A stretch of 64,000 nucleotides of DNA from Desulfuromonas acetexigens (GCF_900111775.1 NZ_FOJJ01000037.1:124001-188000); one strand, 5' to 3'. Positions 17,459 through 27,830 are shown, counted from the stretch's first letter. Notes: generated by a model from the letters alone, not told the origin. Numbers and translations are program-made.

Positions 17459-19360
17459 TCAGTTTTCGCCCGCCCCTTCGGCCATCAGCTTCGACAGGGC
17501 CTTGGCGAAGGCGACCGGGTTGCGCGGCGCCTCTCCTTCGAGGAGCAGGGCCTGATCGTAGAGCAGGCCGACATACTCCTTGAGCCGGGGGCTCTCCTTG
17601 TCGGCGGCGAAAAGTCCCTTCATGCGCGCGATCAGCTCATGATCGGGATTTACCTCCAGCACCCGCTGGCCCTTGGGCACTTCCTGGCCCATGGCCTGGA
17701 ACATCTTGACCATCTTCGGGTCGAGATCGTGCTCGCCGGCGACCAGGCAGACCGCCGAATCCTTGAGGCGTCCAGAAACGCGCACGGCGGCGACCAGATC
17801 CTTCAGCTCGGCCTTCATCAGTTCCAGCAGATCGCCGAACTCCTTCTGCTTTTCTTCCTTCTTGCCGTCGCCCAGGTCGAGGTCGCCCTTGATCGCCGAC
17901 TGGAATTCCTTTTCTTTGTAGACGCCGAGGCCGCTGATGATGATGTCGTCGAAGTCGTCGGTCATGATCAGCACTTCGATCTCTTTTTCCTTGAACACCT
18001 CCAGATAGGGGGAGGACTCGACGGCGGCGCGGTCGGGGCCGGTGATGTAGTAGATCTCCTTCTGCTCCGACGACATCCGTTCGACGTATTCGGCCAGGGT
18101 GATCTTCTTGCCGGGCTCGGTCTTGGTCGATTCGAAAAGAAGCAGGTCGGCGATGGTCTCCCGCCGCTCGAAATCGTGATGAATGCCTTCCTTGAGGATA
18201 CGGCCGAACTGCTCGTAGAAGGCACCGTAGGCCTCCATATCCTCTTTTTTCATCTCGGCCAGGGTGTCGAGGATCTTCTTGGTCAGGCTCTTCTTGATGA
18301 CCGTGACGGTCTTGTTGTCCTGAAGGATTTCCCGGCTGACGTTGAGGGGCAGATCGGAGGATTCCACCACGCCGCGCACGAAGCGCAGGTAGGTCGGCAA
18401 CATCGCCTCGCAGTGGTCCATGATCTGCACCCGGCGCACGTAGAGGGTTGGGCCGATCTTGTAATCCTGATAGAAGATGTCGAAGGGGCGCTTGCTCGGC
18501 AGGTAGAGCAGGGCCGAGAACTCGGTGGTCCCTTCGGCGCGGTAGTGGATCACCCGCGCCGGATCGGTGAAGTCGTGGGAAATGTGTTTATAGAATTCGT
18601 TGTATTCCTCGGTGGTGATCTCGGCCTTGTCCTTGAGCCAGATCGCCTTGCGCGAGTTGAAGGTTTCCTCCGTCGTTTCGCTGACGGTCTTCTCCTTGTC
18701 CTCGGGATCGGGCGTGGAGCGGGTCACGTTCATGACCACCGGATATTCGATGAAGTCGGAATACTGCTTGACGATCTTGCGCAGCTCCCACTCTTCAAGA
18801 TACTCCTTGGCGTCTTCCTTGAGCTTGAGGATGACATCCGTCCCCTTGGTCGGCTTCTCGGCGTCTTCCAGGGTATAGGTGCCGTCGGCGTTGGACTCCC
18901 AGAGCACGGCGTGCTCGGCGTCCGCGCCGGCCTTGCGGGTGAGGACGCTGACCTGGTCGGCAACCATGAAGGCCGAGTAGAAACCGACGCCGAACTGGCC
19001 GATCAGCTCAGGATTGTCCTTGACCTCGCGGCTCTCCAGCAGCTTCATGAACTCCTTGGTCCCCGAGTGGGCGATGGTGCCGAGGGCCTCGACCGCTTCG
19101 TCGCGGGTCATGCCGATGCCGTTGTCCCGCACCGTCAGGGTGCCGGCCGCTTTATCGGGGATCAGTTCGATCTTCCAGTCTTCGCCCCCTTCGAGCAGGG
19201 ACTTGTCGGTGAGCGCCTGATAGCGGGCCTTATCGATGGCGTCCGAGGCGTTGGAGATCAGCTCGCGCAGGAAGATTTCCTTGTGCGAGTAGAGGGAGTG
19301 GATCATCAGGTCGAGGATCTTGTTGACCTCGGCTTTAAACGGGTGCTTGTTCGCGGTCAT
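17459..19360 (-). CDS. htpG: Molecular chaperone HtpG (Hsp90)
   Basis: The 633-residue cytoplasmic chaperone shows the GHKL ATPase N-terminal domain: ELISNASDAIDK (ATP-coordinating Asn), DNGIGMT, IAHSGTKEF and IGQFGVGFYSAF. The middle domain has the catalytic-loop Arg region (LPLNVSREILQDN), followed by the C-terminal dimerisation domain. Length is normal for bacterial HtpG. ATG has AGGAGG upstream. A sigma-70-type promoter (TTGACA, 17 bases, TATCTT) lies at 19415-19443. It needs no dedicated co-chaperone gene and none is present here. Confidence 0.97.
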   Translation of the reverse strand: MTANKHPFKAEVNKILDLMIHSLYSHKEIFLRELISNASDAIDKARYQALTDKSLLEGGEDWKIELIPDKAAGTLTVRDNGIGMTRDEAVEALGTIAHSGTKEFMKLLESREVKDNPELIGQFGVGFYSAFMVADQVSVLTRKAGADAEHAVLWESNADGTYTLEDAEKPTKGTDVILKLKEDAKEYLEEWELRKIVKQYSDFIEYPVVMNVTRSTPDPEDKEKTVSETTEETFNSRKAIWLKDKAEITTEEYNEFYKHISHDFTDPARVIHYRAEGTTEFSALLYLPSKRPFDIFYQDYKIGPTLYVRRVQIMDHCEAMLPTYLRFVRGVVESSDLPLNVSREILQDNKTVTVIKKSLTKKILDTLAEMKKEDMEAYGAFYEQFGRILKEGIHHDFERRETIADLLLFESTKTEPGKKITLAEYVERMSSEQKEIYYITGPDRAAVESSPYLEVFKEKEIEVLIMTDDFDDIIISGLGVYKEKEFQSAIKGDLDLGDGKKEEKQKEFGDLLELMKAELKDLVAAVRVSGRLKDSAVCLVAGEHDLDPKMVKMFQAMGQEVPKGQRVLEVNPDHELIARMKGLFAADKESPRLKEYVGLLYDQALLLEGEAPRNPVAFAKALSKLMAEGAGEN

Positions 19361-19414
19361 TATGTCGCTGCCTCCTGTGGGGATAAATGGGATGAATGAG
19401 CGGAACCGGCGGTC

Positions 19415-19443
19415 AAGATAAGCACGGCCGCCGTCGATGTCAA
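19415..19443 (-). promoter_or_regulatory. Sigma-70-type promoter of htpG
   Basis: On the minus strand TTGACA (19438-19443) and TATCTT (19415-19420) are separated by exactly 17 bases, about 55 bases upstream of the htpG start codon. No CIRCE element is seen here, so htpG is not under the same control as groESL. Confidence 0.75.
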
Positions 19444-19487
19444 CCCGAGGGGGTGGAAATCCCCTGCTTTTTTCAAGGTTTCATCCT

Positions 19488-21491
19488 TCAGGCCGGGCGC
19501 ACCTCCACCCGGTTGTCGTAGAAGGTACTCCCCTCCCCCTGGTCGGTGAGGCGCTGGGAGGTGAGGGCGTTGACGGTGCGCTCGCCCGGGGCGAACTCCC
19601 GCCACCAGACCCCCGCCGCCACCACCACCCCGGACGGAACCGCTCCGTCGACTTTCAGGACGAAACGCACCTCCCCCAGCTCGTTGTAAGCGATGACCTC
19701 CGCACCGTCCCGCAAGCCGCGCGTGGCGGCGTCGGTAGGGTTCATCCGCAGCGACATCCCGCCCTGGCGGGCGCGCAATTCGTCGCGCTCGTAAAAGGTC
19801 GAGTTGAGGGCATGACGGGAGGGGGCGGTCATCAGACAGAGAGGCAGATCGCCGCCATGCGGGGGGAGAAAGACCGGCAAGGGGTGGGGCTGAGCCGGGT
19901 TGAGCAGCTCGATCTTGCCCGAAGCCGTGGCATAGACGGGCAGCCCCGGCGGTAGCCGCAGTTCCACCGCCTTCCCGGCGGCGAGGGCGGCGAGATCGAT
20001 CCCGTCCCGCATCGGGTGCGGCTGGGCAAGCAGGCGATCGATAAGCTCGTCGGCGCTCTGGTGGAAAAAGGGTTCGTCGAAATCCATGGCCTCGGCGAGC
20101 AGGGCGAAGACTTCCCAGTTCGATTTGCTCTGCCCCACCGGCGGGATCGCCGCCCGTACCCGCTGGATGCAGTAACTGCCGTAGGCGCGGTAAAGATCGC
20201 CGTATTCCAGGGAACTGGTGGCGGGCAGAACGATGTCGGCGTAGCGGGCGGTATCAGTGAGAAAGCGCTCGTGGACGACAGTAAAGAGGTCCTCCCGCGC
20301 CAACCCTTGAAGCACCTGGTTCTGGTCGGGCGCCACCGCCGCCGGGTTGGAATGATAGACGTAGAGACTTCGCACCGGCGGATCGCGCAGTTCATTGAGC
20401 GCCTCGCCGAGGCGGTTCATGTTGACGACGCGACTCGGAGTCGCCATGAAATCTTCGCGCAGCACCTCGTGCATGGCGAAGGCGCCGCTGGTGCTGGTGC
20501 CGCTGAGACAGCCGCCGCCGGGCTTGCCCCAGGCGCCGACCAGAGCCGGCAGGGCAACGATGCAGCGCGCCGTCATGGCGCCGTTGCCGTAGCGGCAGAG
20601 GCCACCGCCGAGGCGGATGAAGGGGGCGCGGGCGGTCCCGAAAGCGCGCGCCATCTCGCGCAGGGTCGCTACGGAAAGTCCGGATAGTTCGCTCACCCGT
20701 TCCGGCGGATAATCGGGGAGCACCTGTGCTTCAAGCTCGGCGAAGCCCTGGGTCGAGGCGGCCAGAAAGACGCGGTCGACCAGTCCCTCCCGCGCCAACA
20801 GATGCATCAGTCCCAGGGCGAGGGCGCCGTCGTGCCCCGGCTTGACCAGAAAGATCCGATCCGCCAACTCGGCGGTGGCCGTGCGGTAGGTATCGATGAC
20901 CCAGACCTGTGCGCCGCGTTCTTTCGCCTGACGGACGCCGTGGAGAAAATGGAGGTTGGTCGCCAGCGCGTCGATCCCCCAGAGGATGACCAGATCGCTC
21001 TCCGCCACCGTATCGGGATGGGGCGCCGGGGTCGTCCCCATCACGGCCTTCCAGCCGACCTCCTTGGCCGGGGAGCAGATGGTACGGGCCAGACGCGAAG
21101 CGCCGAGGCGGTGAAAGAAGGGATGGCCCGAGTTGCGCTGGATCATGCCCATGGTCCCGCCATAGGAATAGGGCAAAATCGCCTCGGCCCCGGACTCGCC
21201 GATGATGTTCCGCCAGCGGCCGGCGATGCGCTCGATCGCCTCATCCCAACCGATCGCAATGAATTCCCCCGCCCCCTTGGCGCCGACGCGCAGCAACGGC
21301 GTGGTCAGGCGGCGCGGGGAATGAACCGTCTCCTGGTAACGGTTCATTTTCGGGCAGAGAAAGCCGCGCGTATGGGGATGCTCCGGGTCGCCGGAAATCT
21401 TGACGGCCCGGCCCTCTTCCACCTCGACCAGCAGGCCGCAGGCATCGGGACAATCGTAAGGACAGACGGAACGCTTTATTTCCTTGGGCAT
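19488..21491 (-). CDS. Molybdopterin oxidoreductase, cytoplasmic, 4Fe-4S type
   Basis: The 667-residue DMSO-reductase-family enzyme has an N-terminal [4Fe-4S] site (C10-x3-C14-x3-C18-x27-C46), molybdopterin-binding segments (WDEAIERIA, LPYSYGGTMGMI, DLVILWGIDALATN) and the C-terminal molydopterin dinucleotide-binding domain (NPTDAATRGLRDGAEV). Cys 139 in R-T-I-C-S lies where the metal ligand of this family is usually found. No twin-arginine signal is present, so it should stay in the cytoplasm. ATG at 21489-21491 has AGGA upstream. It has no adjacent electron-transfer subunit except the divergent tetraheme cytochrome, which is exported. The substrate is unknown. Confidence 0.9.
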   Translation of the reverse strand: MPKEIKRSVCPYDCPDACGLLVEVEEGRAVKISGDPEHPHTRGFLCPKMNRYQETVHSPRRLTTPLLRVGAKGAGEFIAIGWDEAIERIAGRWRNIIGESGAEAILPYSYGGTMGMIQRNSGHPFFHRLGASRLARTICSPAKEVGWKAVMGTTPAPHPDTVAESDLVILWGIDALATNLHFLHGVRQAKERGAQVWVIDTYRTATAELADRIFLVKPGHDGALALGLMHLLAREGLVDRVFLAASTQGFAELEAQVLPDYPPERVSELSGLSVATLREMARAFGTARAPFIRLGGGLCRYGNGAMTARCIVALPALVGAWGKPGGGCLSGTSTSGAFAMHEVLREDFMATPSRVVNMNRLGEALNELRDPPVRSLYVYHSNPAAVAPDQNQVLQGLAREDLFTVVHERFLTDTARYADIVLPATSSLEYGDLYRAYGSYCIQRVRAAIPPVGQSKSNWEVFALLAEAMDFDEPFFHQSADELIDRLLAQPHPMRDGIDLAALAAGKAVELRLPPGLPVYATASGKIELLNPAQPHPLPVFLPPHGGDLPLCLMTAPSRHALNSTFYERDELRARQGGMSLRMNPTDAATRGLRDGAEVIAYNELGEVRFVLKVDGAVPSGVVVAAGVWWREFAPGERTVNALTSQRLTDQGEGSTFYDNRVEVRPA

Positions 21492-21607
21492 GGATCGTCC
21501 TTTCGTGGACAAGAAAGGATCAAGAGGCGAGAAGATGACATTATAGTGCCGGCCGGCGGGAAAGAAAACCGGCGTTGTTAATCATGATCTTTTTAATAGA
21601 ACAGCGT

Positions 21608-21636
21608 TTGACTATCTTCCATGATTCCATTATCTT
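21608..21636 (+). promoter_or_regulatory. Sigma-70-type promoter of the tetraheme cytochrome gene
   Basis: TTGACT (21608-21613), 17 bases, TATCTT (21631-21636), 57 bases upstream of the cytochrome ATG, in an A/T-rich island between divergent genes. A CTATC...GATAG inverted pair (21612-21616 and 21640-21644) brackets the -10 and could be an operator. Confidence 0.65.
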
Positions 21637-21692
21637 TATAGATAGAATCGTAAATAAGCAGCCGACACCCCACCCATGGAAAGGAGAAGCCC

Positions 21693-22022
21693 ATGACAAT
21701 CGCGAAATCTTTGACGATGATTTTGCTCGGCCTTTTGGCTCTGGCCGTCCCCCCGGTTCTGGCCGAAGGCCCCGAACGGATCGACCTGCCCGCGCCGCGC
21801 ATGGGCACCGTCCCCTTCCCCCACGAACTGCATCAGGAGCGGGCGCAAAGCTGCGAAGTCTGCCACCACAAGGGTGTCGAATCCGGCCCGTGCCACGGGT
21901 GCCACGAGCTGGGCAAAGGCCCGCCTCAGGGGCGCGACCTCTTCCACAAAATCTGCAAGGACTGCCACCAGAAAGAAGGCGGACCGACCGCCTGCAACGG
22001 CTGCCACAACCGCACCTCCTGA
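21693..22022 (+). CDS. Periplasmic tetraheme cytochrome c (c3/c7-like)
   Basis: The 109-residue protein has a Sec signal peptide (cleavage likely after residue 24, PVLA) and four heme-binding motifs: CEVCH (54-58), CHGCH (67-71), CKDCH (88-92) and CNGCH (101-105). His 44 and His 47 before the first motif are likely axial ligands, as in cytochrome c3/c7. It should shuttle electrons in the periplasm. ATG follows GGAAAGGAG. It is followed by a strong bidirectional terminator and is therefore a single-gene transcript, divergent from the molybdopterin oxidoreductase. Confidence 0.92.
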   Translation: MTIAKSLTMILLGLLALAVPPVLAEGPERIDLPAPRMGTVPFPHELHQERAQSCEVCHHKGVESGPCHGCHELGKGPPQGRDLFHKICKDCHQKEGGPTACNGCHNRTS

Positions 22023-22032
22023 CCCTCCCCAC

Positions 22033-22074
22033 AAAAACGCCCCCCGCTCCAACTAAGGAACGGGGGGCGTTTTT
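22033..22074. terminator. Bidirectional intrinsic terminator
   Basis: CGCCCCCCG (22038-22046) pairs with CGGGGGGCG (22061-22069), extended by TCC/GGA, with an A-run before and a T-run after. It serves the cytochrome gene on + and groEL on -. Confidence 0.88.
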
Positions 22075-22096
22075 ACTTCAGCCTGGGGGAATCAGA

Positions 22097-23746
<1,650 letters not shown>

Positions 23747-23785
23747 CTATCTCCTTGTCACGTTATTGAAATGATAGGGGGGAAA

Positions 23786-24076
23786 TTACTTCTCGACGAC
23801 GCCGAGGATATCTTCCTCGCGCATCATCAGATATTCCTTCCCTTCGACCTTGATTTCGGTGCCGGCATATTTGCCGAAGAGCACCTTGTCGCCAACCTTC
23901 ACATCCAGGGGCAGAACCTTGCCGTCATCGGTCTTCTTGCCGTTGCCAGCGGCGACGATTTCACCCATCTGCGGCTTTTCCTTGGCGGTGTCGGGGATAA
24001 TCAGGCCCCCGGCGGTTTTGGTTTCCTCTTCGATGCGCTTGACGATGAGACGATCTTGAAGCGGTCTGATGTTCAT
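23786..24076 (-). CDS. groES: Co-chaperonin GroES (Hsp10)
   Basis: The 96-residue protein has the GroES start [13 protein letters not shown], the mobile loop ([19 protein letters not shown]) and the [13 protein letters not shown] barrel strand. It caps GroEL. ATG follows AGAAAGGAG. It is the first gene of the groESL operon. Confidence 0.98.
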   Translation of the reverse strand: MNIRPLQDRLIVKRIEEETKTAGGLIIPDTAKEKPQMGEIVAAGNGKKTDDGKVLPLDVKVGDKVLFGKYAGTEIKVEGKEYLMMREEDILGVVEK

Positions 24077-24195
24077 GTACTTCTCTCCTTTCTGACCTGT
24101 TGGATAAAGTTTTCGGGCTGCTCCCGATAGAAAGCGGAAAATAAAAAAGACGTCTGATACCGTTGGAACCGCGGCGGCTCGGACCTCTTGGGGGA

Positions 24196-24238
24196 CCCTG
24201 TTGTTAGCACTCGCTTCCGATGAGTGCTAACAACAGGG
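24196..24238 (-). promoter_or_regulatory. CIRCE operator (HrcA site) of groESL, extended palindrome
   Basis: The core TTAGCACTC-N9-GAGTGCTAA (24204-24230) matches the CIRCE consensus exactly. The palindrome extends eight bases further on each side (CCCTGTTG and CAACAGGG), so both arms are 17 bases long. HrcA is known to repress at CIRCE until heat stress. Confidence 0.95.
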
Positions 24239-24241
24239 CTA

Positions 24242-24269
24242 AATATAGTCAGGGGAGGGGGAATGTCAA
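24242..24269 (-). promoter_or_regulatory. Promoter of groESL
   Basis: On the minus strand TTGACA (24264-24269), 16 bases, then TATATT (24242-24247), immediately upstream of the CIRCE palindrome. HrcA bound at CIRCE would therefore sit over the transcription start. Confidence 0.8.
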
Positions 24270-24297
24270 GGGTAATCTGCAAAAAATCGGCGGGAGA

Positions 24298-26409
24298 TCA
24301 GGAACCACCCAGGGCTGCGCGCACCTTGGCGGCCAGTTCGTCGGCGATGAGCTCGGCCAGCTTGCGACGCTCCTTGTCGATAGTCGAATAATCGTGATCG
24401 AAGAAGGTCTTGACCGGATACTCGTGCCGCAGCGTCGGGGTTTCTCTACCGGCGCGATGGAAGGCGACCCGCGACTTGGTCCGGATGTCGGTGGAGCAGC
24501 AGCCCGACTCTTCGACATAGCCGAAGACCTCTCCGGTGACGTAGTCGTGATCGCGGCGCCAGTCGCTATCGACCGAGTCGAGACCGCCCTTGAGGATGAT
24601 GAAGCTATAGCGCTCCGCCAACCCTTCGGCGCTCATCGCTTCGACAAAACGGTCGAATATCGTCTCGACCACGGCATCGGGAACCATGACCGTGGTGAAA
24701 GGCACCAGATAGACTTCGTCGCGCTCGCCGGGGAAGCTCAGGCGCAACTCGGGCTCGGCGGTCTTTTTCGTCACTTTCGGCTCCGACTCCGGCTGGGGCG
24801 CCGGAGCCGGTGGCGGCGGAACCGGCTCGGCCCTGACCACCGGTGGTGCCGGCGGCGGCGGGGGAGTTTTGACCACCGGCGCGGGAGGAACGGGCGCGGG
24901 CCGCACTGGAACAGGACGGGGAGCAGGCGCGGGGGGCGCGGCGACGACCGGCGGCGGTGCGGGAGCGGGCACTGCAACCCGAGACGGAGGGGATGCCGGA
25001 CGCGCGACCGTGCTCGGCGGTGGGGGAGAGACGGCACCCCCACCGAGCAGGCGCTCCACATCCGGGTCGTCAACCAGCTGATTCAAGCCGTCGCGCAGGC
25101 GTTGCAGGGTCGCGGAAGAAAGGCCCTGACGGGCGACGAGACTGACTTCCCCGCCGCCGAAGGCGCCGGCAGGGAGCAAGGGCAAGGCGCTGCCGGCGGG
25201 TTGGCGACGCAGGAAGGCCGCTTCGAGGACACCGATGTCGATCATGCGGTGACGCCCCAGCCACTGCTGAAGGGTCTGTTGGTCGGGGAAGGAACGGGCG
25301 TTCACCGGCACCCCGAGACGGTTCCCGAGAATCCGGGCGAACTCCCGGGCCTGGTCTTCGTCGCGAAAGAGCACGCCAGGGACGCTGCCTAAAGTCAGGG
25401 AAGAAGCAACCCGGCCGACGGCACGTCCCTCTCGCACTGCCGATGAACGGGAAACCGGCGCCGACATGGGGGCCGGCTTCCTCATCGCCGGACGGGAGGG
25501 AGCGGAGCGCTGGACCACCGGATCGCCCACCAGGGCCTGACGCACGGCGCTCAGCTGCCGGGGGGAAAGACCGGGACGGGCCACCAGCAAGCTCTCTGCT
25601 GGAAACTGGCGACCTGCCGGCTCGGCGCTTCGGGCGAGACGCAGAACCTGAGCCGAGAGCGCCTGCCGGGCGGCGGACTCGGGCAGGAAGGCCAGATCGA
25701 TCATGCGATAGCGGCCCACCCATTGCAGCAGCTCGTCTTCGGCCGGAAAGGACCGCACCCGCACCGGCCGTCCGAGACGTTGCCCGAGATCCCGGGCAAA
25801 AACCTCGGCCTGGATGACATCTGCGGCCAGGGCGCCGAGTACCAGGGCCTTGCCCGCGCCGGAAACGGGAAGTCCGGAGCGGGCGGGGGCCGTACGAGAA
25901 GAGACCAACGGTGCGCTCCGCGGCAGCGTAGCGCCAGAGGCGGTGGAGGACAGGCTCTGCAGTCCCAGATCATAAAGAAGCGCCCGCCCCCCCTCATCCT
26001 GTTCCATGCCGGCAAGCACTTCGGCCAGGCGCTGGACGCGGGCATCATCCAGGCCGGCGCGTGCTACCAGCGTTCCCGCAGCGGCAACCTCGGCGCGCGG
26101 CGTCGGCCGCGCCAGCAGACGGACACCCTTTTCCGCCTCCGCGCCGGCGTCCGTCAGCACCGCCAGATCGACCACCGCGCCGCTGACAAGAGCGGTCCGC
26201 AGTTCCTCTTCCGCGAAGAAGATGCGCACGGCGACGGATTCCTCCAGGCGGTGTTCCAGATAGGCGGCAAGGCGTTGCGCCTGGGGAACGGACTTAAGCA
26301 GAGAAGTGGGCTGGGGACAAGCCCCCAGCACCAGCTCTGCGCGAGCCGAAAAGGGGATGAGCAGGAGTCCGGCCAGAGTCATCAGCAGCAATTTCGTCGG
26401 CAGCCGCAT
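24298..26409 (-). CDS. Exported protein with three PhnD-like lobes and a Pro-rich linker
   Basis: The 703-residue protein has a signal peptide (about 1-24). Three related blocks recur near residues 45-85, 200-245 and 360-405, each with R-L-x-x-x-V-x-x-R-x-F-x-x-x-x-x-L followed by a hydrophobic D-L/I-A/G-x-L strand; the second and third share RYRMIDLAFL and RHRMIDIGVL. These resemble half-lobes of phosphonate/phosphite-type periplasmic binding proteins (PhnD family). A Pro/Ala/Val-rich linker (about 465-555) joins a C-terminal domain of about 140 residues with C-C near residue 640. No ABC transporter gene is adjacent. It is probably an anchored or periplasmic sensor or scaffold; function unknown. 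Confidence 0.8.
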   Translation of the reverse strand: MRLPTKLLLMTLAGLLLIPFSARAELVLGACPQPTSLLKSVPQAQRLAAYLEHRLEESVAVRIFFAEEELRTALVSGAVVDLAVLTDAGAEAEKGVRLLARPTPRAEVAAAGTLVARAGLDDARVQRLAEVLAGMEQDEGGRALLYDLGLQSLSSTASGATLPRSAPLVSSRTAPARSGLPVSGAGKALVLGALAADVIQAEVFARDLGQRLGRPVRVRSFPAEDELLQWVGRYRMIDLAFLPESAARQALSAQVLRLARSAEPAGRQFPAESLLVARPGLSPRQLSAVRQALVGDPVVQRSAPSRPAMRKPAPMSAPVSRSSAVREGRAVGRVASSLTLGSVPGVLFRDEDQAREFARILGNRLGVPVNARSFPDQQTLQQWLGRHRMIDIGVLEAAFLRRQPAGSALPLLPAGAFGGGEVSLVARQGLSSATLQRLRDGLNQLVDDPDVERLLGGGAVSPPPPSTVARPASPPSRVAVPAPAPPPVVAAPPAPAPRPVPVRPAPVPPAPVVKTPPPPPAPPVVRAEPVPPPPAPAPQPESEPKVTKKTAEPELRLSFPGERDEVYLVPFTTVMVPDAVVETIFDRFVEAMSAEGLAERYSFIILKGGLDSVDSDWRRDHDYVTGEVFGYVEESGCCSTDIRTKSRVAFHRAGRETPTLRHEYPVKTFFDHDYSTIDKERRKLAELIADELAAKVRAALGGS

Positions 26410-26512
26410 ACGCTTTGCAATCCTCCCGGGAATAAGAGCAAATAAACGGGGAAACCATTGAAAACCTTCGCATTCTAACCTTCAGACCAGGGAAAGTCAA
26501 CGAGGGAATGCC

Positions 26513-26541
26513 TTGACAGAACCATGCGGATATGTTAACCA
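26513..26541 (+). promoter_or_regulatory. Possible promoter ahead of the ZTP riboswitch
   Basis: TTGACA at 26513-26518 is followed 16 bases later by TTAACC (26535-26540), a weak -10. It lies about 45 bases before the riboswitch aptamer, a suitable distance for its transcription start. Confidence 0.4.
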
Positions 26542-26581
26542 ATCCCGACTTGCCGAGCCTTTCGGCGCGAAAAACTTATTC

Positions 26582-26665
26582 AACGGTCGCCTGTAACTGG
26601 CGTAAGGTGGGCAACCACCGGGGAGCAGGAGATTTTCGACCGCGACAGCCGAACGCCTGGGCTCT
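26582..26665 (+). ncRNA. ZTP riboswitch (pfl motif)
   Basis: The segment carries the pfl hallmarks in order: GGTCG, AACTGGCG, a GGTGG-GCAA-CCACC hairpin, the invariant CCGGGGAGC, CGACC pairing back to the first element, and GCCGAACGCCTGGGC. This riboswitch class binds ZTP/ZMP, which builds up when 10-formyl-tetrahydrofolate is short. The conserved CGCCTGGGC end is also the 5' arm of the terminator at 26652-26693. That gives a simple ON-switch: ligand binding would block the terminator and let the aminotransferase gene be transcribed. The 330-base gap 26410-26739 is otherwise filled by the promoter and leader. Confidence 0.9.
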
Positions 26666-26693
26666 TCCGCATTGACGGAGCCGGGCGTTTTTT
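26652..26693 (+). terminator. Riboswitch expression-platform terminator
   Basis: AACGCCTGGGCTC (26652-26664) pairs with GAGCCGGGCGTT (one bulge), followed by a run of six Ts. It shares its 5' arm with the ZTP aptamer, so the two folds exclude each other. Confidence 0.85.
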
Positions 26694-26739
26694 CATCGCG
26701 CTCGCCCGATCAGCCATTCTTCGCCACAGGAGGAATCAC

Positions 26740-27819
26740 ATGATGGACAAGAAACTCTACATTCCCGGCCCGGTGCAGGTCGCCGCCGATGTTTACCAGG
26801 CCATGTGCGCGCCGATGATCGGCCACCGCAGCAAAGACTACGCCACCCTCCAGCACGAGGTCACGACCGGTCTGAAGCGCCTGCTGAATACGGAAAACCC
26901 CGTCTTTCTCTCCACCTCAAGCGCCTTCGGGGTCATGGAAGGGGCGGTGCGCAACCTGGTGGGCAAGCGCTGCGCCAACTTCGGCAACGGCGCCTTCAGC
27001 ACCAAGTGGCACGATGTTACCCGGCGCTGCGGCCTGGAGGCCGACCTTTTCACCGCCGAGTGGGGCCAGCCGATCACCCCGGAGATGGTCGAGAAGGCCC
27101 TTTCCTCCGGCAAGTACGACGCCATGACCCTGGTCCACAACGAGACCTCTACCGGCGTCCTCTCCCCCCTGGAGGAGATCGCCGAGGTGATGAAAAAATA
27201 TCCCGAGGTCTCTTTCATCGTCGACACCGTCTCCTCCATGAGCGCGGTGAAGATCGACGTCGGCGCTCTCGGTACCGATGTCTGCCTGGCCGGGGTGCAG
27301 AAAGCCTTCGGCCTGCCGCCGGGATTGGCGGTCTTCGCCGTCTCGCCGAAAGCCCTGGAGAAGGCCAAGACCATTCCCAATCGTGGCTATTACTTCGATT
27401 TCGAGGAATTCGCCGCTAACGACCTGAAAGACAACACCCCGAGCACCCCGGCCCTGAGCCTGGTCTACGCCCTCGCCCACCAGTTGCGCAAGTTCTTCGC
27501 CGAAGGACTGGAGAACCGTTACGAACGCCATCGCCGCATGGCCGAAGCGACCCGCCAATGGGTGCTCGATCAGGGTTTCGGCCTCTTCGCCGCCGAGGGC
27601 TACCGCAGCCTGACCCTCACCGCCGGCGCCAACGACGGCCGCATCGATCTGGAAAAGCTCAAGAAGCTGGCCGGCGAGCGCGGCTATGCCATCGACAACG
27701 GCTATGGCAAGATCAAGAACCAGACCTTCCGCATTCCGCACATGGCCGACATGGCCCAGGCCGACCTCGACGAACTCTTCCGCCTGCTCGAAGAGCTTCT
27801 GCCCCAGGTGCGTTCCTGA
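26740..27819 (+). CDS. Class V aminotransferase (alanine/serine-glyoxylate type)
   Basis: The 359-residue PLP enzyme of fold type I, class V, has D162 (VDTVSSMSAV, pairs with the pyridine nitrogen) and the Schiff-base Lys 188 in L-A-G-V-Q-K-A-F-G-L-P-P-G. The N-terminal I-P-G-P-V motif is typical of alanine-glyoxylate/serine-pyruvate aminotransferases. Likely reactions interconvert serine or alanine with glyoxylate or pyruvate, which links to glycine and one-carbon supply. AGGAGG lies six bases before the first of two ATGs. Control by a ZTP riboswitch supports a role feeding the folate pool. Substrate preference is inferred. Confidence 0.88.
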   Translation: MMDKKLYIPGPVQVAADVYQAMCAPMIGHRSKDYATLQHEVTTGLKRLLNTENPVFLSTSSAFGVMEGAVRNLVGKRCANFGNGAFSTKWHDVTRRCGLEADLFTAEWGQPITPEMVEKALSSGKYDAMTLVHNETSTGVLSPLEEIAEVMKKYPEVSFIVDTVSSMSAVKIDVGALGTDVCLAGVQKAFGLPPGLAVFAVSPKALEKAKTIPNRGYYFDFEEFAANDLKDNTPSTPALSLVYALAHQLRKFFAEGLENRYERHRRMAEATRQWVLDQGFGLFAAEGYRSLTLTAGANDGRIDLEKLKKLAGERGYAIDNGYGKIKNQTFRIPHMADMAQADLDELFRLLEELLPQVRS

Positions 27820-27830
27820 TCCAACCCCAT

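Noticed and set aside
17639-19399. 586-codon open frame on + opposite htpG
   Set aside because: It is the complement of a well-conserved chaperone gene in a high-GC genome. The product is Gly/Val/Asp-rich with no recognisable domain.
24780-25060. C/G-rich low-complexity tract
   Set aside because: It codes for the Pro/Ala-rich linker of the exported PhnD-like protein; no regulatory or structural signal is needed to explain it.
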